Source of the DNA: an uncultured Thiothrix sp. | Lineage (GTDB): Bacteria; Pseudomonadota; Gammaproteobacteria; Poriferisulfidales; GCA-002705445 | Assembly: GCA_902595225.1 (NCBI GenBank) | Contig: CACJPG010000001.1 | Location: 85,161 to 149,160, forward strand | Direction: 5' to 3' | DNA: 64,000 nucleotides | Part shown: piece after piece, positions 26,108 through 35,263 of the stretch | Numbering within the stretch: position 1 is the first letter of the stretch | Layout of the letters: every line of letters starts with the position of its first letter | The notes under the pieces: model-generated | What the model was told of the DNA's origin: nothing | The model's database searches: none | Seen by the model: only the letters and a program-made list of their open reading frames with translations | Position numbers and translations under genes: made by a program

Positions 26108-27364
26108 TTACCTTATATTACCATCACCAATTACTACAAACTTCTGATTTGTCAGACCTTCTATACCAACAGGTCCACGTGCATGCAATTTGTTTGTGCT
26201 TATGCCAATTTCAGCACCTAAACCGTACTCATAGCCATCAGCAAATCTTGATGACGCATTATGCATTACCGAGCTAGAATCAACATTTCTTAGAAAAGTA
26301 TTTGCTACATCGCTATTTTCAGTGACAATTACATCTGTATGTCCAGATCCATATTTTAATATATGACTCATTGCCTCATGAAAGTTATCTACAGTTATTA
26401 TTGATAATATAGAATCTAAATATTCTGTACTCCAGTCTTCTAAAGTTGCATCTTTGATATTTGGAAGAACTTTTTTTGTTTCTGAACAGCCTCTAATTTC
26501 AACATTTTTTTTAATTAGCTCTTTTTCAAGAGTTGGTAAAAATGTACTAGAAATTGTTTTATCAACTATTAAAGTTTCCATAGCATTACATACTCCGGTT
26601 CTTTGAGTCTTCGAATTAATTGATATATCTAAAGCTTTTTTCAGATCTGCATCTTCATGAATATATACATGGCAAATACCATCCAAATGCTTTAGAACAG
26701 GAATCGAGGAAATTTCATCAACAAGCTTTATAAGATTTTTCCCCCCTCTTGGAATAACAATATCTATAAAATCATTCTTAATTAATAGTTCATTTACAAT
26801 TTTTCTATCAGTATTATCTATTAATTGAACACAATATTTATTTACCTTATTTTTTTCTAAAGCTCTTTTTACACAGGCTTCAAGAATAATATTTGTTTTA
26901 ATAGATTCGGACCCACCTCTTAGAATTATTGAGTTACCTGATTTAATACTAAGAGCTGAAGCATCTATAGTAACATTTGGTCTAGACTCATATATCATTG
27001 CAATTACCCCTAAAGGCATTGACATCTTACCAACCTTAATGCCGCTAGACATAGTTTTTAACTCTTTGATTTCCCCAACAGGATCTTCAATAGCAATAAT
27101 TTCTTTTATACTTTCAATCATTGCATCAATACGCGTATCGTCTAATAAAAGTCTATCGATAAATGATTTTGCGAAGTTCTTATCTTTTTTTAAAATATCA
27201 ATATCCTTAGAATTTTCCTCTTTAATAGAAATTCTACTTTTTTCAATTTCTATAATAAGATTGTTCAGAATTGAGTTCTTAACATCTTGATTAATACAGG
27301 ATATTTCCGTTGAAGATTCTCGTGCATTCGCGCATATTGTTTCTACGTATTTATTTATATTCAT
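26108..27364 (-). CDS. proA: Glutamate-5-semialdehyde dehydrogenase
   Basis: ProA reduces gamma-glutamyl phosphate to glutamate semialdehyde in proline synthesis. The 418 residues match the family. IYESRPNVTIDASAL and LRGGSES lie in the NADP-binding domain, TQRTGVCNAMETL carries the catalytic cysteine, and VMHNASSRFADGYEYGLGAEIG is the C-terminal signature. proB is not adjacent. It begins 12 bases after holA and ends four bases before prfB, so it is probably in one long minus-strand transcript. Confidence 0.95.
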   Translation of the reverse strand: MNINKYVETICANARESSTEISCINQDVKNSILNNLIIEIEKSRISIKEENSKDIDILKKDKNFAKSFIDRLLLDDTRIDAMIESIKEIIAIEDPVGEIKELKTMSSGIKVGKMSMPLGVIAMIYESRPNVTIDASALSIKSGNSIILRGGSESIKTNIILEACVKRALEKNKVNKYCVQLIDNTDRKIVNELLIKNDFIDIVIPRGGKNLIKLVDEISSIPVLKHLDGICHVYIHEDADLKKALDISINSKTQRTGVCNAMETLIVDKTISSTFLPTLEKELIKKNVEIRGCSETKKVLPNIKDATLEDWSTEYLDSILSIITVDNFHEAMSHILKYGSGHTDVIVTENSDVANTFLRNVDSSSVMHNASSRFADGYEYGLGAEIGISTNKLHARGPVGIEGLTNQKFVVIGDGNIR

Positions 27365-27376
27365 AATACAATTATA

Positions 27377-28405
27377 TTAATTATACTTTATAACTGAAAG
27401 TTTATTTTTAGCCATTGAAACTGATAAATCAATAATTGAATCCCATATTTTACCATCAAGAACATTTTTTGATTGCATATCCATTCTTACAAGAATAGCA
27501 ATGTATGACTCAATTTTATTAATATTTAGCTTATCAATAGAATTTGAAACTAGGTTTTTTCTCTCAAAGGGCCAAATATTTTTTAATATTTCTTGTTTTG
27601 ATTTTCCTTCATCTATGGACTCAATATAAGATAATATTGATCTTAAATATCTAATGAAGGACCAAATTATATATTGGGCAGGATAATCGTTTTCTTTTAA
27701 GAAATGAAAACAGCTATAGACCTTTTTAATGTTACCCTCCATTGCATAATCAACAAGATTATTCGCAGCATAATCTGTATTTTCAGATAAAGTTTTATCT
27801 AAAAAATCAAGATTTACATCTGTATTTTCATTTTTCATAAGATCGATTTTTATTAATGCCTGACTAGCTGAAGTCATATTTCCTTCAAACATATCTGCTA
27901 AATAATTTATACACTCTCTATTAATATTGTATTTATTTTTTTGCACAAGATAGGTTAGCTCTTCAACCATATTCCTTTTTGTCATTGGATAGATTCTTAT
28001 TAGGCCAACATTATTATTTTTTACACCAAGGAATTTTTTCCTAAAGTCAGCTGCCTTTAACTCAGGTAGTCTAAAAATCATAATAATATCTGAAGATATA
28101 TTTTCTGAATAGTCTAATATTTTTTTCTCAGCATTTATACCTACAGATTTTGTTAAAAATCTTACTTCGATAATTTTTTTTTCACTAAATAACGATAAAT
28201 TTGAGTTATTTGTATCAAAATTATCCCAGTCAAATGATTTTTCAACATACACAACTTGATGCTCTTCATATCCTTTTAACTTAGCTTTTTTTAAAACTTT
28301 TAAAACACATGAGTCTTCTTGGTAAGTTTCGCAACCAGTAATTATATATATAGGATGTAGCTTTTTTTCAAGCTGGTTAGTTAATTGATTGTAATATATT
28401 TGCAT
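27377..28405 (-). CDS. holA: DNA polymerase III delta subunit
   Basis: The delta subunit is the clamp-opening wrench of the replicative clamp loader. The 342-residue protein has the HolA order: an N-terminal domain beginning QLTNQLEKKLHPIYIITGCETYQED, a central LLxF-type segment (MIFRLPELKAADFRKKF) and a helical C-terminal domain with YIIWSFIRYLRSIL. Walker motifs are degenerate as usual for delta. In many gammaproteobacteria leuS-lptE-holA are contiguous; here holA is separated from lptE by two plus-strand genes. Confidence 0.88.
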   Translation of the reverse strand: MQIYYNQLTNQLEKKLHPIYIITGCETYQEDSCVLKVLKKAKLKGYEEHQVVYVEKSFDWDNFDTNNSNLSLFSEKKIIEVRFLTKSVGINAEKKILDYSENISSDIIMIFRLPELKAADFRKKFLGVKNNNVGLIRIYPMTKRNMVEELTYLVQKNKYNINRECINYLADMFEGNMTSASQALIKIDLMKNENTDVNLDFLDKTLSENTDYAANNLVDYAMEGNIKKVYSCFHFLKENDYPAQYIIWSFIRYLRSILSYIESIDEGKSKQEILKNIWPFERKNLVSNSIDKLNINKIESYIAILVRMDMQSKNVLDGKIWDSIIDLSVSMAKNKLSVIKYN

Positions 28406-28448
28406 TTTAATTATATTACCTTATTAAACATCAAACGAAAATTTTTTT

Positions 28449-29330
28449 ATGAAAAGAAAACTTCACACTATTGGCTTCATAGGTACTGGAATAATTGGCC
28501 TTCCAATGGCATTTAACTTAATAAAAAACAATTATAATATTTATGCGTATGTGCGAAATATTAAAAATCATAGAAAAGTAAAAAAAACTGGATGTTTAAT
28601 AATCAATGATTTAACTGAATTTTATGAAAAGATAGATATCTTAATTTTAGCTGTTTCTGATACTAAAGATGTAGAAGAAATCCTTGTTGGCACTAATGGG
28701 CTTATTAAATTTAGCAAAACACCAAAAATTGTTATAGATATGAGTACAATATGTCCAATAGAAACAATTTCTATGTCTAAAAAGCTTAGTAAATTTAAAA
28801 TTTCATTAATTGATGCTCCAGTTTCAGGCGGGGAAATAGGAGCCATAAAAGGAAATCTTTCAATAATGGTTGGTGGGAAAAAGAATAAAGTCAATAAAGT
28901 CATGCCAATACTAAAAATTCTTGGAGAGAAAATAACCCATATAGGCGAGTCAGGTTCGGGACAAGTTGCCAAAGCGTGCAATCAACTTATCGTTGGACAA
29001 ACTATAAATGCCGTAAGTGAAGCTTTTATAATGGCCGATAAATTTAAAACAAATAAGAATAAAATTAGAGAAGCTCTACTTGGTGGGTTTGCAAATAGTA
29101 AGATACTTGAAATTCATGGCAAAAGAATGCTTACAAATGATTATAAACCTGGTTTTAAGACAAAATTACATGCGAAGGATATGAGGATTGTAAAAAAAAT
29201 TACGAAAAGAAAAAATATAAATCTTGCTGGAACAAATATTGTTTATAAATATATGCAAATTGCAAATAAAAAAGGTCACGCTGAAAAGGATTCGTCTGCA
29301 TATTATTTAACTTTAAAAAACAAAAAATAA
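28449..29330 (+). CDS. 3-hydroxyisobutyrate dehydrogenase-family NAD(P)-dependent reductase
   Basis: This beta-hydroxyacid dehydrogenase has 293 residues. GFIGTGIIGLPM (about 8-19) is the Rossmann motif. DAPVSGGEIGAIKGNLSIMVGG is the substrate-binding signature, and GSGQVAKACNQL contains the catalytic lysine (about 176). Members include 3-hydroxyisobutyrate dehydrogenase, tartronate semialdehyde reductase and succinic semialdehyde reductases; the sequence does not settle which. It sits between holA and lptE, which are normally neighbours, so it looks inserted with the membrane-protein gene that follows. Confidence 0.85.
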   Translation: MKRKLHTIGFIGTGIIGLPMAFNLIKNNYNIYAYVRNIKNHRKVKKTGCLIINDLTEFYEKIDILILAVSDTKDVEEILVGTNGLIKFSKTPKIVIDMSTICPIETISMSKKLSKFKISLIDAPVSGGEIGAIKGNLSIMVGGKKNKVNKVMPILKILGEKITHIGESGSGQVAKACNQLIVGQTINAVSEAFIMADKFKTNKNKIREALLGGFANSKILEIHGKRMLTNDYKPGFKTKLHAKDMRIVKKITKRKNINLAGTNIVYKYMQIANKKGHAEKDSSAYYLTLKNKK

Positions 29331-30034
29331 TGCTCATATTAAAATCTCTATTGTTTACTTTTTATTATCTTAAGGTTTCTTACAGAAATTATATTCCCTT
29401 GGCTATTTTTTTAATATTATTCCATTATGCAATTAGTAATATTAATAGTTTTTTTATAATTTTTATGTTCTTTATGATTTATTTAGTTGTTTCTGCGCCA
29501 ATATCAGTAAATATATTTAGAAGTATTGTTAGAAATGAAATATTAGAGAACTTTTACTTTAATTTTTATTACAAAACCTATACTAGGCTATTTTTAAAGA
29601 AATTATTTATTCTTATTTCATCTATAGTTGGAATTTATATCGCTATTTTAATTATACTATCACCTTTTCTTTCTAAAGATATTGCAAATATGACTTTATC
29701 TTTATATTTAATTTTTTTATATATTATCTATATATATACACGATTATTTTTTATACTTCCTGGGGCAGCATTAAATAAATCGTATTCTTTTAGTGACTCC
29801 TATTACATTACCAAAGGTTATTCTATTAGGATTTATCTTTTTTATGTGTCTTTGATTTTACCTTACGTTTTTTTAAGTAGCCTTTTAACAGAATTTAACT
29901 CAATGTTTAATCCACTAACAATTTTGACGATCTCCTTTGTTTTTCAAATATTTTTTTCAGTTTTAAGTACATCAATTATTGGATATTTGTATAAAGATGT
30001 AATTGAAAAAAAGAATCCTAATGCGAATATTTAA
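29330..30034 (+). CDS. Multi-pass membrane protein, unknown
   Basis: This 234-residue protein has about six hydrophobic helices and very few charged residues. The start ATG shares a base with the stop of the preceding dehydrogenase gene (TAATG), so translation is coupled. No family is recognised with confidence; the layout is like small bacterial DUF-type inner-membrane proteins that have a mid-protein SYSFSDSYYITKGY segment. Its stop overlaps the lptE stop by four bases. Confidence 0.6.
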   Translation: MLILKSLLFTFYYLKVSYRNYIPLAIFLILFHYAISNINSFFIIFMFFMIYLVVSAPISVNIFRSIVRNEILENFYFNFYYKTYTRLFLKKLFILISSIVGIYIAILIILSPFLSKDIANMTLSLYLIFLYIIYIYTRLFFILPGAALNKSYSFSDSYYITKGYSIRIYLFYVSLILPYVFLSSLLTEFNSMFNPLTILTISFVFQIFFSVLSTSIIGYLYKDVIEKKNPNANI

Positions 30035-30513
30035 ATTTTGCTTCTTACTAAGTTGACTACTTGGATTTGAAGATATTTCTCAATATCACTTTTAATTGTA
30101 TTTTCTTCACTTTCAGAGCTATTAATATTAGATGATGAAAATTTATGATCTTTTGACAAAGAAAAAACCTTATTTTGAATAATAATATTACCCTTGTTAT
30201 CTTCAAGAGAGACTTCGATTTTCCCAGTAATTGTAAATTCATTCTCTGTTGCACTACTGGTAACAGATGTTGTTTCTTTACTATATGTTGGCCCTTCAAT
30301 TTTTATCAAATATAAAAAATTATCAGAGCTTATTGTGAATCCGGCATTTATAAAGGACTGTTTAAAATTATTTGGAGATAAAATCTTAACTTCAGCAACT
30401 TTATCCTGATTATCTCCAATAACTTCTAAACCACCAAGTTTATAACCACAGGAGATTAAAGCAAATAATGGAAGCGCAAAAAAAGCTAATCTTAATATTG
30501 TTAACATTCTCAT
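30031..30513 (-). CDS. lptE: LPS-assembly lipoprotein LptE
   Basis: LptE plugs the LptD outer-membrane barrel that inserts lipopolysaccharide. The 160-residue product has a lipoprotein signal ending in LISCGYKLGG with the lipobox cysteine at about residue 22 and the GYKL/GYHL motif just after it. The remaining strands fit LptE, though the family is divergent. It overlaps leuS by four bases, the usual gammaproteobacterial order leuS-lptE. It shows the organism makes LPS. Confidence 0.87.
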   Translation of the reverse strand: MRMLTILRLAFFALPLFALISCGYKLGGLEVIGDNQDKVAEVKILSPNNFKQSFINAGFTISSDNFLYLIKIEGPTYSKETTSVTSSATENEFTITGKIEVSLEDNKGNIIIQNKVFSLSKDHKFSSSNINSSESEENTIKSDIEKYLQIQVVNLVRSKI

Positions 30514-32921
30514 ACTACTATATTAACAAGTTTATTTTGAATATATATTATTTTTTTTATTTTTTTATTTTCAATATATTTTTTTATCTCATCAAGGTCA
30601 GTAGCAATTTTTTCTATTTCTACCTGTGGTGTATCAATATCTACTTCAATTTTTTTCCTTACTTTCCCATTAATCTGAATAATTATTAAAGTAGTATCAC
30701 TTTCAAGAAAATTTTTATCAACTTCAGGCCAACTAACTTTTTTATAAAATTTTTGTAGATTTAATACATCTGAAATTTCTTGACAAATATGGGGTGTAAT
30801 CGGGTTTAATAATAATATAATGCTTTCATACGATTCCATTAATGTTTCTTTGCTAACATTATTGTTTTGTAAATTTTTATTCAAATTATTTAGTAGTTCC
30901 ATACATGTCGAAACTATAGTATTCAAACTTAATTTTTTTCCATAATCATCGCTAACTTTTAAAATTGCTTTGTTTGTTGCTATTTTTAAATTTTTCTCCT
31001 CATTATTATCATTACTTATATCTTCAATTTTTTTATTTATTAAATGATAGCCTGTGAGCCATAATTTATTTAAAAACCTATGTGCACCTTCAACTCCATT
31101 TTCTGACCACTCAAGTGAATTTTCTATTGGTGCAGCAAATATGACAAATAATCTTACAGTATCTGCGCCGTATTTTTGAATTAAATCCTGAGGATCGATT
31201 ACATTACCTTTTGATTTTGACATTTTAGATCCATTTTTTAAAACCATGCCTTGAGTTACAAGAGACATAAAAGGCTCATTTGTCTTTAAAAGGCCTTCGT
31301 CTCTTAGGAGCTTATGAAAGAATCGAGCATATAATAAATGTAAGACAGCATGTTCTATTCCACCCACATATATGTCAACTGGCATCCAATAGTCTGCTTC
31401 CTTACCAATCATATTCTTTTCGTCTTTTGGTGAACAAAACCTAGCTTGGTACCAACTTGATTCAAAAAATGTATCAAGCGTATCTGTTTCTCTTATAGCT
31501 TTTAATCCAGTTTTTTTACACTTTGTATACTTCCATGTTGGATGATTTTCTAAAGGGTTTCCGCCCTTTGTAAAATCTATATCATGAGGAAGCTCAATTG
31601 GTAATTCATCCTCATCAAGAGTTAGAATTTCTCCATCCTCTCTGTAGATAACAGGAATTGGACATCCCCAATATCTTTGTCTAGAAATCCCCCAATCTCT
31701 TAATTTAAAATTTTTCTTTTTGCCTCCCTTTTTAACTTTTGAAATGTGTTTGACTATAGAATTTGATGCAGATGTACTATCGAGATTATTAAATTCAAAT
31801 GAATTTATGAGCTTTCCTGTTCCAGTATATGCGGAGCTATTGGATTCATCATTTTCAATTACTTTTATAATTTCCAAACCATATTTTTTTGCAAAATCAT
31901 AGTCTCTTTGGTCATGAGCAGGAACACCCATAACTGCTCCAGTTCCATAGCCTGTAAGAACATAATTTGAAAGCCAAATAGGGATTTTCTTGTTACTCAA
32001 TGGGTGAATGGCATAGTAGCCAGTAAAAATTCCACAAATCAATTTATTTGACTTATCTTGATAATCTTTTTGGCTAATAATTTTCTTTGAAAATTCTTTA
32101 ACTTCCTTAGAGCAACTCTCGATTATTTCATGATCTGCAGCTACAGCCAGAAAAGTCACTCCATAAATCGTATCTGGTCGTGTTGTAAAAACACGAATAT
32201 CAGATTTATTATCAATGCAAAAAGAAAATTCAGCGCCATCGGACTCGCCTATCCAATTTTTTTGCATTGATATCACATTATCTGGCCATAATTTTCTTAT
32301 TTCCTCAAGGTCCTTTAACAGTTCCGCTGCGTATAAGGAAGTCTTTAAAAACCATTGAGAAATTTTCTTTTTTTCAACATCTGCACCAGATCTCCATCCC
32401 TTGCCATCAATTACTTGTTCGTTTGCTAGAACAGTTTTATCAACAGGATCCCAATTAACTAAAGATTCTTTTTTATAGACCAGATCCTTTTCATAAAGTT
32501 TTAAGAAAAACCATTGCTCCCACTTATAATAATCTTTAGAGCAAGTTGATATTTCTCTATCCCAATCATAACTAAAGCCTAATGATTTTAGTTGCTTTTT
32601 CATATTATCAATATTTTTTAAAGTCCAATCTCTTGGAGAGAGATCATTTTCAATTGCTGCATTTTCGGCAGGAAGGCCAAATGCATCCCAGCCAATTGGA
32701 TGAAGTACGTTTTCACCTAGCATTCTATGATATCTTGCAATAACATCACTTATTGTGTAGTTTCTGACATGGCCGATATGAAGGTTTCCGCTTGGATATG
32801 GGAACATAGATAAACAGTAAAACTTTTTATCTTTGTTTGGTTTGGCTTCAAAATCTTTAGCAGAATACCATTTTTCTTGTATTCTTTTTTCTAAATCTTT
32901 AGGGTTGTAACTTTCCTGCAT
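30510..32921 (-). CDS. leuS: Leucine--tRNA ligase
   Basis: This class I synthetase charges tRNA-Leu and edits mischarged tRNA. The 803 residues are slightly short of the enterobacterial protein. The HIGH region is YPSGNLHIGHVRNYT (about 43-57). The editing domain contains FTTRPDTIYGVTF, and KMSKS is GSKMSKSKGNVIDP. The N-terminal NPKDLEKRIQEKW is typical. It is followed by lptE with a four-base overlap. Confidence 0.97.
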   Translation of the reverse strand: MQESYNPKDLEKRIQEKWYSAKDFEAKPNKDKKFYCLSMFPYPSGNLHIGHVRNYTISDVIARYHRMLGENVLHPIGWDAFGLPAENAAIENDLSPRDWTLKNIDNMKKQLKSLGFSYDWDREISTCSKDYYKWEQWFFLKLYEKDLVYKKESLVNWDPVDKTVLANEQVIDGKGWRSGADVEKKKISQWFLKTSLYAAELLKDLEEIRKLWPDNVISMQKNWIGESDGAEFSFCIDNKSDIRVFTTRPDTIYGVTFLAVAADHEIIESCSKEVKEFSKKIISQKDYQDKSNKLICGIFTGYYAIHPLSNKKIPIWLSNYVLTGYGTGAVMGVPAHDQRDYDFAKKYGLEIIKVIENDESNSSAYTGTGKLINSFEFNNLDSTSASNSIVKHISKVKKGGKKKNFKLRDWGISRQRYWGCPIPVIYREDGEILTLDEDELPIELPHDIDFTKGGNPLENHPTWKYTKCKKTGLKAIRETDTLDTFFESSWYQARFCSPKDEKNMIGKEADYWMPVDIYVGGIEHAVLHLLYARFFHKLLRDEGLLKTNEPFMSLVTQGMVLKNGSKMSKSKGNVIDPQDLIQKYGADTVRLFVIFAAPIENSLEWSENGVEGAHRFLNKLWLTGYHLINKKIEDISNDNNEEKNLKIATNKAILKVSDDYGKKLSLNTIVSTCMELLNNLNKNLQNNNVSKETLMESYESIILLLNPITPHICQEISDVLNLQKFYKKVSWPEVDKNFLESDTTLIIIQINGKVRKKIEVDIDTPQVEIEKIATDLDEIKKYIENKKIKKIIYIQNKLVNIVV

Positions 32922-32984
32922 ATCAAATATTTTGTTATAATTATTTTACAAAATTTAACATAAGTTGCATATAATGTCTGAATT

Positions 32985-34229
32985 ATGATTATAAATAAAG
33001 ATACATTTAAGTTTAATCCAAACATCAATCCTGCGAAATTTTTGTGGAAGTTTTTAAAAACTGAATCTGCATCAGGTGTTCTTCTAATTATATTTAGTAT
33101 ATTAGCTATCATACTCGCCAACTCTGAACTTTCTTCATACTATTATTCGCTTAAAAATAGTTATATATCAATAGGTTTTAATGACTTTTATATAAAGGAG
33201 ACAGCACACCATTTTGTAAATGATGGGCTTATGGCGATATTTTTTTTAGTTATTGGATTGGAATTAAAAAGAGAAATGATTAGCGGGCAGCTGTCATCTG
33301 TGAAAAAAGTGCTTTTGCCAGGTGTTGCTGCAGTTGGCGGCATGGCTATACCTGCTCTTGTTTACTTGTATATAAATATTGACAATCCTTTAGCAACATC
33401 TGGTTGGGCCATACCTACAGCAACAGATATAGCGTTTTCTCTAGCTGTATTAGCAGTTCTTGGCACAAGAGTGCCAATAAGTCTAAAAATATTTCTTTTG
33501 TCTCTTGCAATTATAGATGATTTAGGTGCTGTACTTGTAATTGCTTTGTATTATACATCAGATATATCTACAGGTTATTTGCTAAGCGCATTTGGTGTAT
33601 TCATGATATTGATGTGGCTAAATTTTAATAATGTTAAAAATGTTTCAACATACTTAATTGGAGGACTTTTCTTATGGTATTGTATATTACATTCAGGAAT
33701 TCATACAACTATAGCTGGAGTAATACTTGCAGCAACGATACCTTTTACAATTAAAGAGACAAACATTTCACCTCTAAGATTTTTAGAAGAAAAACTTCAT
33801 ACCTTTTCTGGTTTTATAATTTTACCCTTATTTGCTTTTTTTAATGCTGATATTGACCTTGATTCTTTGAGTTTCAAATCCTTATCAAATCCTGTCCCAT
33901 TAGGAATAATGCTAGGACTCCTAATTGGTAAACCATTAGGCATTACTTTAATAACATATCTATCAGTAAAAATAAAACTATGTAGCTTGCCAAAAGAGTT
34001 AAATTATTATGATATTCTTGGAGTATCTTTTTTATGTGGTATAGGATTTACAATGAGTTTATTTATTAATACCCTTGCATTTCCTGAGTCGCTCAATACA
34101 GTAAGTTTTGGTCAAGAATATTCAAAATCAGGAATATTTTTTGGTTCGATTCTTTCTGGTATTTTAGGTTATGTGCTATTAAGGTTAAAATTAAAATCAA
34201 AATCAAATGAAATCCTAGAAAATGAATAA
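32985..34229 (+). CDS. nhaA: Na+/H+ antiporter NhaA
   Basis: This inner-membrane antiporter exports sodium in exchange for protons. The 414 residues contain the NhaA signature GWAIPTATDIAFSLAVLAVLG with the TM4 unwound region and AIIDDLGAVLVIALYY with the paired aspartates that bind Na+. About twelve membrane segments are present. Presence of NhaA is usual in marine bacteria. It overlaps the next gene by eight bases. Confidence 0.95.
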   Translation: MIINKDTFKFNPNINPAKFLWKFLKTESASGVLLIIFSILAIILANSELSSYYYSLKNSYISIGFNDFYIKETAHHFVNDGLMAIFFLVIGLELKREMISGQLSSVKKVLLPGVAAVGGMAIPALVYLYINIDNPLATSGWAIPTATDIAFSLAVLAVLGTRVPISLKIFLLSLAIIDDLGAVLVIALYYTSDISTGYLLSAFGVFMILMWLNFNNVKNVSTYLIGGLFLWYCILHSGIHTTIAGVILAATIPFTIKETNISPLRFLEEKLHTFSGFIILPLFAFFNADIDLDSLSFKSLSNPVPLGIMLGLLIGKPLGITLITYLSVKIKLCSLPKELNYYDILGVSFLCGIGFTMSLFINTLAFPESLNTVSFGQEYSKSGIFFGSILSGILGYVLLRLKLKSKSNEILENE

Positions 34230-35247
34230 TACAAATAAAATTTATAAGTCAATTTTAACTATTAGCGGGCTAATAGTTATTTTTGCTGGACTAAAAGTTG
34301 CTGATAAAATTGTAGTACCATTCTTACTGTCAATGTTTATAGCTCTTATTTCTTTTCCATTGCTTAATTTCTTTAAATCAAAAAAAATAAATACACCTAT
34401 TTCTGTAACACTTGTTTTAATCACTATTATTAGCATAAGTTTAAGCTTTGCAGCTTTAATAGGCACATCTATAAACGGTTTTCGAAAATCGCTACCGGCA
34501 TATAAAGAAAAAATAAATCTAGGTATTGAGAATATTTCTTTGCTTGCTGAAAAACTTAACTTAAATATTAATCCGAATTTTCTTAGTGACTATATTGATC
34601 CAAGTTTTATAATGCAATCGGTTGCTAATACCATAAGTGCTTTTGGTAATGTTCTAACAAACTACTTTTTAATATTATTTATCGTAATGTTTACACTTCT
34701 TGAAGCGGCAATATTCTCCGAAAAACTAAAAAAAGCTTTTTCTGATAGCGGCAAACCAATGCCAAATTTGCAAAGTTTCAGTGAAAATATGAATAAGTAT
34801 TTATCAATAAAAACTATTGTAAGTATTATTACTGGAATTCTTATATATTTTTCTTTAACCATTATTGGCTTAGATCACGCAATAATGTGGGGATTAATAG
34901 CTTTCTTATTAAATTATATACCAAATATAGGCTCTATAATTGCCTCAATACCTGCTATTTTAATAGCTTTAATACAATTCAATATATATTATGCATTGAC
35001 TGTCGGTCTAGTCTATTTGATAGTAAATATCGTAATGGGTAGTATTATTGAGCCCAAGTATCTTGGAAAAGAGCTAGGTCTTTCAACTCTTATAATATTT
35101 TTGTCACTAATTTTTTGGGGTTGGTTACTGGGACCGGTTGGGATGCTTCTTTCAGTTCCATTGACCATGATAGTAAAGATTGCTCTTGAAAGTAATGATG
35201 ACACAAGATGGATAGCAATATTGTTAAGCAGGAATGTAAAAGATTAG
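34222..35247 (+). CDS. AI-2E family transporter (PerM/YdiK-like)
   Basis: This polytopic protein of 341 residues has the AI-2E family layout: paired N-terminal helices with VADKIVVPFLLSMFIALI, a soluble helical segment (about 90-150), then a C-terminal half with LLNYIPNIGSIIASIPAILIA and FWGWLLGPVGMLLSVPLT. Members have been proposed to export autoinducer-2 or act as Na+/H+ antiporters. It overlaps nhaA by eight bases, so a link with sodium homeostasis is plausible but inferred. Confidence 0.87.
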   Translation: MNNTNKIYKSILTISGLIVIFAGLKVADKIVVPFLLSMFIALISFPLLNFFKSKKINTPISVTLVLITIISISLSFAALIGTSINGFRKSLPAYKEKINLGIENISLLAEKLNLNINPNFLSDYIDPSFIMQSVANTISAFGNVLTNYFLILFIVMFTLLEAAIFSEKLKKAFSDSGKPMPNLQSFSENMNKYLSIKTIVSIITGILIYFSLTIIGLDHAIMWGLIAFLLNYIPNIGSIIASIPAILIALIQFNIYYALTVGLVYLIVNIVMGSIIEPKYLGKELGLSTLIIFLSLIFWGWLLGPVGMLLSVPLTMIVKIALESNDDTRWIAILLSRNVKD

Positions 35248-35263
35248 GGGAAATTTTTGTTTA

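Noticed and set aside
28622..28981. 119-codon minus-strand frame inside the HIBADH-family gene
   Set aside because: Shadow of the conserved substrate-binding region of the dehydrogenase.
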